Notes: generated by a model from the sequence alone, not told the origin. 31,618 nt of DNA from Flavobacteriaceae bacterium UBA2765 (GCA_002352665.1 DEIV01000061.1:1-31618); one strand, 5' to 3'; counted from the first letter of the stretch, positions 1-8,636 are shown. Made by a program: numbers and translations.

Positions 1-25
1 GGTTTTTGCGTAGTCTGACGGTTAC

Positions 26-201
26 CTGTAAAAGCAGTAGCGGTTAATAGTTCAAATAACTTGAAGTTATAAAATTAGCAAAATTCTTTTGAATTTTGTG
101 TTCTTGTTTCTTTTTTTTTGCAAAATTCAAAAGAATTTTGCGGTGCTTGTTAATACAAAACCAACTTAGAAGCAATCAATTAGCCGCTATTGTTTTTACA
201 G
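26..201. repeat. Nested long inverted repeat, cassette-like
   Basis: Two inverted repeats are nested around nearly the same centre. The outer arms are 26-48 and 179-201: 20 of 23 positions are complementary and the other three are all G.T pairs. The inner arms are 78-98 and 121-141: 21 bp, perfectly complementary, and each arm is itself a hairpin (CAAAATTC, four-base loop, GAATTTTG). A single strand could therefore fold into one long hairpin of about 176 nt. The right arm holds the motif GCCGCTATTG followed by TTTTACAG and, just outside, GTTGGCAGC. From memory this resembles the intergenic repeats between cassette-like hypothetical genes in Bacteroidota; that link is recall, not a search. The next gene ends 35 bp away. 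Confidence 0.7.
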
Positions 202-235
202 AATGTTGGCAGCTAGCTATTTTACATATTATTTT

Positions 236-1660
236 TTACGTATTTATTATATTTTTGAGGTTTAATAAATCTTTTCTGTTTTTATGATGAGTTATATCAA
301 TATCAGTCAAATAATCAAGATTTAAAGCAAGTTTTTCATTAACAGAAAAATTAATAATTGATTTCTTTATTTTTTTTGGAATCTGTTTAAGTATCTCATT
401 ATCTATTGATTCTTTTATCATTTTTTTTACTCCAACATTAAAATAATCATACAAAATATGATGATATACAATTCTGTTCAAAAAATCCTTTGTTATCTTA
501 TTTTCACCTAAACCTTTATAAAGTTCATCTAAACAAAATCGAATAGAAGAAGGAATAAATGATATATAACTACTATTATTATCAAAGTTTTGTTCATTTT
601 CTGAATGACCAAATTGTTTTAACCATTCTGATTGAATATCAAAAATTTCATTTATTAACCAATGGTAGTTGCTTGGGAACTCCATATCACGGTTATTATC
701 AGTTAAAACAATATTATCAACAATTAATTTAACAATGTTGGAAAAAATTGATTGCATATTTGGATACTTATTAGATATTGTTGATATATCAATATTATTT
801 TTAATTGCAGATGAATACATAAGTCCTATGAAACGAATATGATAATAGATAGGCAAATCATAACCTTCGTTATCCCTTATTTTTGGGTAATAATGCTCTT
901 GATTGTAAATGGTTAAATATTCGTTTTGAGATTTTAAATGATGACTGATATGATCGGTCAATATTAGAAATATTCCATTATCTATTGATTGCTTTAAGTT
1001 ATATACGAGAATTGTTTGTAAAAATGATTTATCATCAAGAATACTATAATAGTTCCAATTTTCTTTAATTTCAGAATAATATGAAGAATTAGGATTATTT
1101 AAAAATAATTTGAAAATTGATTGAAATTTTCTTTCTGTATCAAAATGTGACCAAAAACTTAAAATATAGGAAGCTCTATAATCAATAATGTTGTTTAGAA
1201 ATTGAGGGTGAAAAAGGATAGCTCTATATAAATCCCATTTTTTTATTATTTCAGCCTTGTTTGTATATCTTGTAAATAGTTTAAAAAATTCAGGAAAACT
1301 TTTATTGTTTAACAAGTCGGTAAATAATTCAATTATTTTTTTGTTTGCTTTGACGCTTGATTTATAAAAAAGTTCTTTAACAAGCCATAGAAAAGACAAG
1401 TAGAATAAAATAAATGCTATATTATTTGGGTTAATTCCCCACGAAACAGTAAAAACCTTTAATGCTGGAATTCTTAGAATAATTATATCAAAAAAAATAA
1501 GAAATGGAACAATAATAAGATTTATAAAAATCATTATTACACCTAATATTTCTGCTGTTTTTGATTTTCCAAAAATCTGAATTTTTAAATCATCTTTAGG
1601 AAGTAATGCAATTACCGCAGTAAAAATTGTTATTATTGTTAACCAACTATTTATGTCCAT
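236..1660 (-). CDS. Hypothetical membrane protein, 474 aa
   Basis: I do not recognise the family. The N-terminus has three likely membrane helices at about residues 4-22, 38-60 and 76-95, with the charged stretch PKDDLK after the first. The remaining 370 or so residues look soluble, rich in Asn, Ile, Lys and aromatic residues, and mostly helical. No catalytic motif stands out. The start at 1660 is supported by a TAnnTTTG promoter element just upstream (1676-1683), which leaves a leader of only about ten bases. The gene is more AT-rich than the biosynthetic genes to its right. It ends 35 bp from the nested inverted repeat at the left edge, so it reads like accessory cargo rather than core genome. 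It is clearly a real ORF by length; its function is unknown. Confidence 0.8.
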   Translation of the reverse strand: MDINSWLTIITIFTAVIALLPKDDLKIQIFGKSKTAEILGVIMIFINLIIVPFLIFFDIIILRIPALKVFTVSWGINPNNIAFILFYLSFLWLVKELFYKSSVKANKKIIELFTDLLNNKSFPEFFKLFTRYTNKAEIIKKWDLYRAILFHPQFLNNIIDYRASYILSFWSHFDTERKFQSIFKLFLNNPNSSYYSEIKENWNYYSILDDKSFLQTILVYNLKQSIDNGIFLILTDHISHHLKSQNEYLTIYNQEHYYPKIRDNEGYDLPIYYHIRFIGLMYSSAIKNNIDISTISNKYPNMQSIFSNIVKLIVDNIVLTDNNRDMEFPSNYHWLINEIFDIQSEWLKQFGHSENEQNFDNNSSYISFIPSSIRFCLDELYKGLGENKITKDFLNRIVYHHILYDYFNVGVKKMIKESIDNEILKQIPKKIKKSIINFSVNEKLALNLDYLTDIDITHHKNRKDLLNLKNIINT

Positions 1661-1675
1661 AATTTAATATTTTAA

Positions 1676-1683
1676 CAAAAATA
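1676..1683 (-). promoter_or_regulatory. Putative -7 promoter element (TATTTTTG)
   Basis: On the minus strand this reads TATTTTTG, matching the Bacteroidota -7 consensus TAnnTTTG. It lies about 16 bases before the ATG at 1660, so transcription would begin a few bases before translation. I see no good TTG at the usual -33 distance, so the call rests on the -7 element alone. Confidence 0.4.
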
Positions 1684-1798
1684 CAATTCATTATTCAGTT
1701 TAAGTCCTTTGAATGGTAATCTAAAATTTTAAAAGGTAAATAGTATTATATGATTTATCAAACTTGCCCTTTAATGATTAAAACCTTATTATTGGTCT

Positions 1799-2335
1799 AT
1801 GAAATTTATATCAAAATTGATTTTGATAAAATTGATGGGATGGAAAATTGTAAATAATTTCCCTGATTTAGATAAATATGTAATCATTGCCGCACCGCAT
1901 ACCAGTTGGTTAGACTTCCCTATTGCGATTATGGCAAAATATGTAAAATCTTTAAAAGTTAATTATATCGGTAAAGCGTCATTATTTAATTGGCCTTACG
2001 GTTTTATATTTAGATGGCTAGGAGGTGCTCCAATTGATAGAAGTAAAAGCAATAATAAAGTACAAGCCATAGTTGATATTTTTAGTGCCAATGCCTATTT
2101 TGTTTTAGGCATGTCTCCGGAAGGAACACGCAAAAAGGTAAAACAATGGAAAACGGGATTCTATTATATTGCAAAAGGTGCTGATATACCTGTAGTGATG
2201 GTGACATTAGATTTTAAAAACAAACAGATTAAAATTTCTGAACCCTATAATCTAACTGATAATATGGATAAAGATTTTAATCACTTTTATGGTTATTTTG
2301 AAAATGTGGAGGGGAGATATCCTAGATTGAGTTGA
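1799..2335 (+). CDS. 1-acyl-glycerol-3-phosphate acyltransferase-like protein (PlsC family)
   Basis: This 178-residue protein has the acyltransferase blocks in the right order: H34-T-S-W-L-D39 (the HX4D catalytic motif), GGAPIDRS at 75-82 (motif II, with Arg 81), and PEGTR at 107-111 (motif III, acceptor phosphate binding). It then continues with the Pro-rich strand IPVVMVTLDF typical of motif IV. The family moves a fatty acyl chain onto lysophospholipids at the inner membrane. The length suits the short Bacteroidota PlsC-like enzymes. Whether it is the main LPA acyltransferase or acts on another lipid (for example an ornithine or glycine lipid) cannot be told. It stands alone, and its stop lies 6 bp from that of the convergent gcvT. 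Confidence 0.85.
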   Translation: MKFISKLILIKLMGWKIVNNFPDLDKYVIIAAPHTSWLDFPIAIMAKYVKSLKVNYIGKASLFNWPYGFIFRWLGGAPIDRSKSNNKVQAIVDIFSANAYFVLGMSPEGTRKKVKQWKTGFYYIAKGADIPVVMVTLDFKNKQIKISEPYNLTDNMDKDFNHFYGYFENVEGRYPRLS

Positions 2336-2355
2336 ATAAAATTAATTAATTTTAT
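2336..2355. terminator. AT-only perfect palindrome between convergent stops
   Basis: A 20-bp perfect palindrome made only of A and T spans the gap between the acyltransferase stop and the gcvT stop and runs into the last codons of gcvT. It could act as a weak bidirectional transcription end for the two convergent genes. It lacks a GC-rich stem, so a standard terminator model would score it poorly. Confidence 0.3.
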
Positions 2356-3427
2356 AAAAAGGCAATTTCACTACCGTTGCAGGTACTGCATTTTTCCGAA
2401 TCTGAATATTTATTTTACTACCAATTTCAGTAAAAATTATAGGTACATATCCAAGTCCGATTCCAATTTTTAAAGACGGACTCATAGTACCAGAAGTTAC
2501 CTCACCAATCCTATGACCATTGCCATCAACAATATCATAACCATGACGAGGAATACCTCTTTCATCTAAGGTAAATGCAATTAATTTACGATCTGTACCT
2601 CGCTCTTTTTGTTTTTTTAAAGCTTCTGAATTGGTAAACGTTTTGGTGAATTTGGTAATCCAACCTAAGCCGGCTTCAATTGGAGAAGTGGTATCATCAA
2701 TATCATTCCCATATAAACAAAATCCCATTTCTAATCTTAAGGTGTCACGAGCAGCCAACCCGATTGGTTTAATACCATAATCAGCACCGGCTTCCATGAC
2801 TTTATGCCATACGTGTTCAACTTCTGAATTCTTACAGTAAATTTCAAAGCCACCCGAACCGGTATATCCGGTAGCCGAAATAATAACATGTTCTATACCT
2901 GCAAAATCAGCTACTTCAAAGGTATAATACTTCATGTTTTCTAAATCGACAGAAGTTAATGACTGCATTGCTTTGGCAGCTTTGGGGCCTTGAATGGCTA
3001 GTAATGAAAAATCGTCAGATAGATTCCTCATTTCCGCATCGACATCATTGTGAGAAGAGATCCAATTCCAGTCCTTTTCAATATTGGATGCATTAACCAC
3101 CAATACATACTTTTCCTCATTCAATCGGTAAATGATCAAATCATCAACAATACCACCATCATTATTTGGTAAGCAACTATATTGTGCTTTGCCATCAAAA
3201 AGTTTAGCTGCATCATTAGAACATAATTTTTGAATCAATGCTAATGCATTCGGACCTGTAATTAGGAATTCTCCCATATGGGAAACATCAAAAACACCAA
3301 CGCCATTTCTAACGGTTTCATGCTCTATATTAATACCTTCGTATTGAACAGGCATATTATATCCTGCAAAAGGAACTATTTTTGCTCCAAGAGCTTCATG
3401 TATATGAGTTAAGGCAGTATTTTTCAT
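2342..3427 (-). CDS. gcvT: Aminomethyltransferase, glycine cleavage system T protein
   Basis: The 361-residue protein carries the GcvT folate-binding fold. It opens with FAGYNMPVQY (about 20-29), has GGIVDD at 91-96 with the conserved catalytic Asp, ATGYTGSGGFEIY at about 185-197, and GLAARDTLRLEMGFCLYG at 223-240, the family signature. GcvT transfers the methylene group from the aminomethyl-lipoyl arm of GcvH to tetrahydrofolate and releases ammonia. Length is normal for the family. It lies 102 bp after thrC on the same strand, so it may be co-transcribed with the thr genes, though a TAnnTTTG element in the gap suggests it also has its own promoter. gcvH and gcvP are not in the window. Confidence 0.95.
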   Translation of the reverse strand: MKNTALTHIHEALGAKIVPFAGYNMPVQYEGINIEHETVRNGVGVFDVSHMGEFLITGPNALALIQKLCSNDAAKLFDGKAQYSCLPNNDGGIVDDLIIYRLNEEKYVLVVNASNIEKDWNWISSHNDVDAEMRNLSDDFSLLAIQGPKAAKAMQSLTSVDLENMKYYTFEVADFAGIEHVIISATGYTGSGGFEIYCKNSEVEHVWHKVMEAGADYGIKPIGLAARDTLRLEMGFCLYGNDIDDTTSPIEAGLGWITKFTKTFTNSEALKKQKERGTDRKLIAFTLDERGIPRHGYDIVDGNGHRIGEVTSGTMSPSLKIGIGLGYVPIIFTEIGSKINIQIRKNAVPATVVKLPFYKIN

Positions 3428-3517
3428 TTTTATGATTGAATAATTAAAAATAAAAGATTTAAAATTTTCTCAGTGAGTTTCGGTATATCTCAGCAATACT
3501 CTGCGAAATAATTATAA

Positions 3518-3525
3518 CAAAAATA
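3518..3525 (-). promoter_or_regulatory. Putative -7 promoter element for gcvT (TATTTTTG)
   Basis: The minus strand reads TATTTTTG just after the thrC stop, matching TAnnTTTG. It would give gcvT an independent transcript with a leader of roughly 80 bases. No clear TTG lies at the -33 distance, so this is tentative. Confidence 0.35.
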
Positions 3526-3529
3526 CACT

Positions 3530-4825
3530 TTATTTATCCAATAAAAAAGATTTTAATTCTAAGTAAGTGCTAATAAAAGTGGCTTCTTTGGTTTTATGTA
3601 TAACCGATTGAATTTGAGGAGGAAAATCAATACTTTTTTCTATGACAGGTTCTACCACATCTAAGAATTTTACAGGATGAGCCGTTTCTAAAAATACGCA
3701 GTTTGCGTCTTGGTTTTCTTTTTGATATAGTTTACAGCCTAAATAACCTACTGCTCCATGTGGATCAGAAATATACTTAAATTTTTCGTACATATGCAAC
3801 ATGGCTTTGCGTGTTTCATCATCAGTAAAGGAATAGGAGTGAAGGTCATTTTTCAAAATTTCAAAATCGTTACCATAAATTTCTAGAATTCGAATAAAAT
3901 TACTAGGATCACCCACATCCATTGCATTTGAAATTGTTTGTACGGATGGTTTTGGTTGATAATCACCGGTTTGTAAGAATTTTGGCACAATATCATTGGC
4001 ATTGGTAGCCGCTATAAATCCGTGAATAGGTAGACCTAATTTTTTGGCCATCATCCCTGCACAAATATTTCCATAATTTCCACTAGGTACTGAAAATACA
4101 AGTTTTGAGTCCTTATCCTTTAATTGTTTATAGGCTAAGAAAAAATAAAACATTTGTGGTAACCATCGTGCTACATTAATGGAATTGGCAGATGTCAATT
4201 GCATTTGGTCGGTAATTGAGGGGTCTAAAAAAGCTTTTTTAACCATGGTCTGGCAATCATCAAAAGTGCCATCTACTTCCAAAGCTTTAATGTTTTTACC
4301 AAGTGTAGTTAATTGTTTTTCTTGAACGTTGCTTACTTTTTTACTAGGATATAAAATAATAACTTCAACATTTTTAACACCTAAGAAACCATTCGCTACG
4401 GCTCCACCAGTATCACCTGAAGTTGCTACCAATACGGTTACTTTCTTTTTACTGTCAACATTTAAATAGCCTAAGCAGCGTGCCATAAAGCGAGCACCTA
4501 CATCCTTAAATGCCATGGTGGGTCCATGAAAAAGCTCTAGTGTTTTGATATTGTTCTCAATATCAACTAATGGAAAATCAAAACTCAATGTTTCAGTAAT
4601 AATTTGTTTTAATGCAGCTTTAGGAATTTCATTACCAATAAATTGTTTGATCACTTCATATCCTATTTCTTGATCCGTATAATTGTGGATGCTCTTTATA
4701 AAGTTATCAATTAAAGGGCTTATGGTCTCAGGAAAATACAAGCCTTTATCTGGTGCCAATCCTTTGATAACGGCATCTTTAAAAGATACGTTTGGTGCTT
4801 TTTTATTTAAACTGTAATATTTCAT
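3530..4825 (-). CDS. thrC: Threonine synthase
   Basis: PLP-dependent enzyme that converts O-phosphohomoserine to threonine, the last step of the pathway encoded by this cluster. The N-terminus (MKYYSLNKK, then APDKGLYFPE at about 24-33) is typical of the family. The PLP lysine is K107 in FHGPTMAFKDVG. ATSGDTGGAV follows for phosphate and cofactor binding, and SVPSGNYGN sits in the large domain. At 431 aa it is the full-length form (thrC1 type, like that of E. coli). It follows thrB on the same strand with a 90-bp gap in which I see no promoter or terminator, so it is probably transcribed together with thrA and thrB. Confidence 0.96.
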   Translation of the reverse strand: MKYYSLNKKAPNVSFKDAVIKGLAPDKGLYFPETISPLIDNFIKSIHNYTDQEIGYEVIKQFIGNEIPKAALKQIITETLSFDFPLVDIENNIKTLELFHGPTMAFKDVGARFMARCLGYLNVDSKKKVTVLVATSGDTGGAVANGFLGVKNVEVIILYPSKKVSNVQEKQLTTLGKNIKALEVDGTFDDCQTMVKKAFLDPSITDQMQLTSANSINVARWLPQMFYFFLAYKQLKDKDSKLVFSVPSGNYGNICAGMMAKKLGLPIHGFIAATNANDIVPKFLQTGDYQPKPSVQTISNAMDVGDPSNFIRILEIYGNDFEILKNDLHSYSFTDDETRKAMLHMYEKFKYISDPHGAVGYLGCKLYQKENQDANCVFLETAHPVKFLDVVEPVIEKSIDFPPQIQSVIHKTKEATFISTYLELKSFLLDK

Positions 4826-4915
4826 TTAATTTTTTTAGAATAAAGAATAAAGAAAAGAGCGTAGAGACATTAAATTGTTTGCTTATACTTTTTTTTCTTT
4901 TAATAACTCCTCTTT

Positions 4916-5836
4916 TTACAATATTTTCACGCCTTCTGTATTCACTTTTGAAACATATATATTAAAATCTATAGTTGAATTTTGATATACTTCTCTCATC
5001 GCTTGTGCTACCTTTTTGGCATCATTTTCTCCTTTACACAATGCAAAAATAGAAGGTCCTGAACCTGAAATACCAATGCCTAAGGCTCCGGCTTTTAAAC
5101 CTTCTTGTTTTACTTCATCGAAATGTGGGATTAAAAATTTTCTATATGGCTCAGCAATAACATCAACTATTGAACGGCTAATTAATTGATAATCATCAGT
5201 GTACAAACCGCTAATTAAACCTGCTAAGTTTGCACTTTGTGCAACAGCATCAACTATAGGAATATCTTTTTTTATAACGTTTCTAGCATCCTCCGTTTTT
5301 ACCTCTATTTGTGGATGGATAACCGCAACCCATAGATTCTTAGGTACTGGTAGTTTTATGATTTCAAGTGGTTTATAACTTTTTACCAATATAAATCCAC
5401 CATAAATTGCAGCAGCCACATTATCAGCAATTGGTGATCCGCAAGCCACTTCTTCACCTATTCTTGCAAATTCAGTAAGTTCTAATTTTGTAAACGGTTT
5501 ACCTAATAATTCATTTACTGCAAAAGCTGCACCTGCAGCACTAGAGGCACTACTACCTAATCCACTTCCGGGTTTAACTTTTTTAATTAATTGTATGTCA
5601 ATACCAAAATCTGCTTTGATTTTATGTAGCATAGCTAATGCCACAACACTAGCAGCATTATGTTTAATGTTATTGGTTAGATCTGCACCTTCAATTTTAC
5701 TGATTCGAACCCCTTTTTCCTCTGTTTTTGTCAAGACCATTTCATCACCAACGGCATTTATTGCAAAACCTAATGCATCAAAGCCACATGAAACATTGGC
5801 AACGGTTGCAGGGGCAAAAATTTTAATTATATCCAT
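4916..5836 (-). CDS. thrB: Homoserine kinase
   Basis: GHMP-family kinase that phosphorylates homoserine with ATP. It starts IKIFAPATVANVSCGFDALGFA, as homoserine kinases do, and has the GHMP ATP loop PGSGLGSSASS at about 89-99 and the C-terminal GIGISGSGPSIFAL glycine loop. I chose the ATG at 5836 (306 aa): family alignment begins right there, and it leaves one base after the thrA stop. An in-frame ATG at 5851 would add five residues and overlap thrA by 14 bases; it cannot be excluded. Tight coupling to thrA suggests translational reinitiation. The gene lies between thrA and thrC, in the same order as in enterobacteria. Confidence 0.95.
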   Translation of the reverse strand: MDIIKIFAPATVANVSCGFDALGFAINAVGDEMVLTKTEEKGVRISKIEGADLTNNIKHNAASVVALAMLHKIKADFGIDIQLIKKVKPGSGLGSSASSAAGAAFAVNELLGKPFTKLELTEFARIGEEVACGSPIADNVAAAIYGGFILVKSYKPLEIIKLPVPKNLWVAVIHPQIEVKTEDARNVIKKDIPIVDAVAQSANLAGLISGLYTDDYQLISRSIVDVIAEPYRKFLIPHFDEVKQEGLKAGALGIGISGSGPSIFALCKGENDAKKVAQAMREVYQNSTIDFNIYVSKVNTEGVKIL

Positions 5837-5837
5837 A

Positions 5838-8282
5838 TTAATTATTTGCAACTTTTATTATATCGGCAAAGAGTCCGGATGCAGTAACATCAGCACCTGC
5901 ACCTGCTCCTTTAATAATCATAGGTTGTTCAGGATACCTTTTTGTGTAAAACATTACAATATTATCTTTACCCTCTAAATTGTAAAAAGGATGTCCTTCG
6001 GGAATCTCTTTTAATCCAACTTTTGCCTTACCATCAACAAATTCAGCCACATATTTTAGTTGACAATTATTTTTTTGAGCCTTAGATAACATCTGATTAA
6101 AATGCTCCGCATCCGAGTTAAGCGAATCATAGAAATCATCTACGGTTTGTGCATTGTGATTCTTTGGGGTTAAAAAAGAATTGTTTTCAATTTCTTCCAG
6201 ATCTAATTTTACGCCACTTTCTCTGGCTAAAATTAATATTTTTCTGGCAACATCTACTCCACTTAAATCAATTCTTGGATCTGGTTCAGTATAGCCTTCA
6301 TTTTGTGCTTGTATAACAATATCATAAAAATTAGTATTTTCTTTAAAATTATTAAAGATAAAGTTTAAACTACCCGAAAGTACTGCCTGAATATTTAATA
6401 TTTCATCACCAGAGGCCATTAAATTATTTAAGGTATCAATGATTGGTAATCCCGCACCAACATTGGTCTCAAAAAGAAAAGGAGCATTATATTCTAATGA
6501 TAATTCTTTAAGTTCTAAGTATTTTTTATAAGCTGATGAACAAGCAATTTTATTACAAGCAACTATTGCCGTACTATTTTTTAAATATTCAGGGTATATG
6601 TCAGCAACCTTATCATTTGCAGTGATATCTACAAATATACTATTCCTTAGATTAAACATTTTCACCTTTTCCAGAAAACCATTCAGCGTAGCTTTTTCTC
6701 CATGATTTAACTGGCCTTGCCAGTTATTCAAGTCAATACCCTCTACATTAAAGAACATTTTCTTAGAATTAGACAAGCCAATAATACGTAAGTTTATTTT
6801 TAAATTTTCTTGTAAATATTGATGTTGTTGCTCAATTTGCTCAATAAGTTTAGCACCAACATTTCCAACTCCTGTAATAAATAGATTAAGCTGCTTATAG
6901 TTATTCTTAAAGAAAATTTCATGCAAACTATTTAAAGCTTTTTTTACATCTTTTGCCGCTATAACAGCAGAAATATTTTTTTCAGAAGCACCTTGAGCAA
7001 TGGCTCTAATATTGACATTATTTTTACCTAAAGTACCGAACATCTTACCGCTAATACCTTGATGACTTTTCATTTGATCTCCAATAATGGCTATTATTGA
7101 CAAATTACTTTCAACAATTAATGGTTTAATTTTATTCTTTAAAATTTCAAATTCAAAGGTGTCATCAATAGCTATTTTAGCTTGAGAGGCTTTGCTATCA
7201 TCAATTCCAATACAAATTGAATGTTCTGACGATGCTTGGGTGATTAACTTTACATTAATTTTTTCTGTAGCTAATGTTTCAAATAGTCGCTTAGAAAATC
7301 CAGGAATGCCAACCATACCTGAGCCTTCTAATGTAATTAGTGTAACCTGGTCTATATGGCTAATCCCCTTTACAGGATTCTTATTCCCTTTACTAATTTT
7401 TGTTATTAAAGTACCTTTCTCCTCTGGTTTTAAGGTGTTTTTAATACGGATTGGAATTTCTTTTTTTAGTACAGGATGGATAGTAGGAGGGTAAATAACT
7501 TTGGCACCAAAATGTGACAATTCCATAGCTTCTTCATAAGAAATTTGGGCTATTGGCATGGCCTGATGTACCATTTTAGGATTGGCAGTATACATTCCGC
7601 TAACATCTGTCCAAATTTCAAGCAAATCAGCATCTATTGCCGCCGCAATAATGGCAGCAGTGAAGTCAGAGCCTCCTCTGCCCAATACAGAAGTATCACC
7701 ATTTTCCGTCGCAGCTATAAATCCAGGAACAACAACAACATTGACTTTGTTATTGTTAAAATATGATCTTATATTTTGATTTGTTATTTCAAAATTTACC
7801 GTTGCATTAGTATACGTCGCATTTGTTCTAATTAGCTCTCGTGCATCTTTTCTAAATGCATTAATATTATTGATTTGCAATGCCCTTGAAATAATATAAG
7901 ATGATAGTAATTCACCATAACTAACTATATGGGCCTCGCTTTTACTTGATAACTCATTTATCAATGAAATACTATCTAATACTTGAGCTAAGTCTATTAA
8001 TTTTTGATTAACGTTAGCGTTAAGCTCCTTCTTATCATTTCCAGAAAATAAATCGGAAATTACATTGAAGTGAATATTTTTAATATCCTCTAAAACAGTG
8101 TTGTATGATGATTTTTTTATTGAAGCCAATTGAGCAGCTTCTAATAATAAGTTGGTTACTTTGGCAAAAGCGGAAACCACAACGATCTGATTGTCCTTGC
8201 CATTGGCTGCAATGATGTCAATTACTTTTTTAATGTTCTTTGAAGAACCTACTGACGTTCCTCCAAATTTTAATACTTTCAT
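5838..8282 (-). CDS. thrA: Bifunctional aspartate kinase / homoserine dehydrogenase I
   Basis: At 814 aa this is a full fusion enzyme that catalyses the first and third steps from aspartate to threonine. The aspartokinase part begins KFGGTSVGSS (5-14) and has GRGGSDFTAA at 201-210. Two ACT-type regulatory stretches follow at about 315-455, including VKLITQASSEHSI and VNIRAIAQGASEKNIS. The homoserine dehydrogenase part begins with the NAD(P) loop FITGVGNVG at 468-476 and has ETNVGAGLP at 605-613 and the TEPDPRIDLSGVDVARK signature at 665-681. Threonine feedback through the ACT region is the family norm. It heads the thrA-thrB-thrC block, downstream of a promoter and a Thr-rich leader ORF. The second step, asd, is not nearby. 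Confidence 0.97.
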   Translation of the reverse strand: MKVLKFGGTSVGSSKNIKKVIDIIAANGKDNQIVVVSAFAKVTNLLLEAAQLASIKKSSYNTVLEDIKNIHFNVISDLFSGNDKKELNANVNQKLIDLAQVLDSISLINELSSKSEAHIVSYGELLSSYIISRALQINNINAFRKDARELIRTNATYTNATVNFEITNQNIRSYFNNNKVNVVVVPGFIAATENGDTSVLGRGGSDFTAAIIAAAIDADLLEIWTDVSGMYTANPKMVHQAMPIAQISYEEAMELSHFGAKVIYPPTIHPVLKKEIPIRIKNTLKPEEKGTLITKISKGNKNPVKGISHIDQVTLITLEGSGMVGIPGFSKRLFETLATEKINVKLITQASSEHSICIGIDDSKASQAKIAIDDTFEFEILKNKIKPLIVESNLSIIAIIGDQMKSHQGISGKMFGTLGKNNVNIRAIAQGASEKNISAVIAAKDVKKALNSLHEIFFKNNYKQLNLFITGVGNVGAKLIEQIEQQHQYLQENLKINLRIIGLSNSKKMFFNVEGIDLNNWQGQLNHGEKATLNGFLEKVKMFNLRNSIFVDITANDKVADIYPEYLKNSTAIVACNKIACSSAYKKYLELKELSLEYNAPFLFETNVGAGLPIIDTLNNLMASGDEILNIQAVLSGSLNFIFNNFKENTNFYDIVIQAQNEGYTEPDPRIDLSGVDVARKILILARESGVKLDLEEIENNSFLTPKNHNAQTVDDFYDSLNSDAEHFNQMLSKAQKNNCQLKYVAEFVDGKAKVGLKEIPEGHPFYNLEGKDNIVMFYTKRYPEQPMIIKGAGAGADVTASGLFADIIKVANN

Positions 8283-8366
8283 AAGTATTTATTTTAATTA
8301 TAATACAAATTTAATCATCTATTTCTTAAAAACAGAGATTATTTAAATAACGGATAAATATCAGAA

Positions 8367-8417
8367 TTAACCCCTAAGGGTAGAGGTAGTAAATGCATTA
8401 AAAGAAGTACTTTTCAT
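8367..8417 (-). CDS. Putative threonine leader peptide
   Basis: A 16-codon ORF, MKSTSFNAFTTSTLRG, lies between the thrA promoter and thrA. It has four Thr codons, three of them within four positions (ACT ACC TCT ACC), next to three Ser codons. The placement, about 40 bases after the predicted transcription start and 84 bases before thrA, is what a Thr-sensing attenuator leader would show. The weak point is the terminator: downstream I see only an AT-rich palindrome (TTATTTAAATAA, 8340-8351) followed after a few bases by five T's, with no GC-rich stem. A leader ORF that arose by chance remains possible. It differs from the E. coli thrL sequence but shares the MK start and Thr run. Confidence 0.5.
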   Translation of the reverse strand: MKSTSFNAFTTSTLRG

Positions 8418-8466
8418 ATGAAAAATAGCGTTAGGATCTATATATCTGAATTTTAATTGCACAGCT

Positions 8467-8496
8467 CAAATGTAATTTATATTGGCTAATAAACAA
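8467..8496 (-). promoter_or_regulatory. thr operon promoter (TTG-N19-TACATTTG)
   Basis: On the minus strand TTG (8496-8494), 19 bases, then TACATTTG (8474-8467) fit the Bacteroidota primary sigma consensus of TTG near -33 and TAnnTTTG at -7. The predicted start, near 8460, gives a transcript that contains the Thr-rich leader ORF before thrA. This is one of the two best promoter matches in the window. Confidence 0.65.
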
Positions 8497-8601
8497 GGTG
8501 CTAGGGTGTAATATTTTATTTTTTATTGAATTTTCAGATTTGCCTCTAAAAATTTTGCAAATATTTAATATTTATGATTATAATTGATAGAAATATAATT
8601 G

Positions 8602-8609
8602 TATTTTTG
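8602..8609 (+). promoter_or_regulatory. Putative -7 promoter element (TATTTTTG)
   Basis: TATTTTTG matches TAnnTTTG and lies 27 bases before the ATG at 8637. Because it is downstream of the alternative ATG at 8574, it supports 8637 as the true start of the aminopeptidase gene. A TTG at 8584-8586 is spaced 15 bases away, shorter than usual. Confidence 0.4.
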
Positions 8610-8636
8610 AGCTTCTATCAACCAATACAAGTAATT

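Noticed and set aside
96..287. 63-aa ORF at the left edge
   Set aside because: It lies across the nested inverted repeat and into the end of the membrane protein gene on the other strand; its composition reflects the repeat, not a protein.
3471..3512. Repeated CTCAGTGAG / CTCAGCAATACTCTGCG pattern between thrC and gcvT
   Set aside because: It resembles a decayed CAGAG-type simple repeat that occurs widely; too short and irregular here to call a defined element or operator.
5595..5978. 127-aa plus-strand ORF across the thrB-thrA junction
   Set aside because: It is the antisense shadow of two well supported genes.
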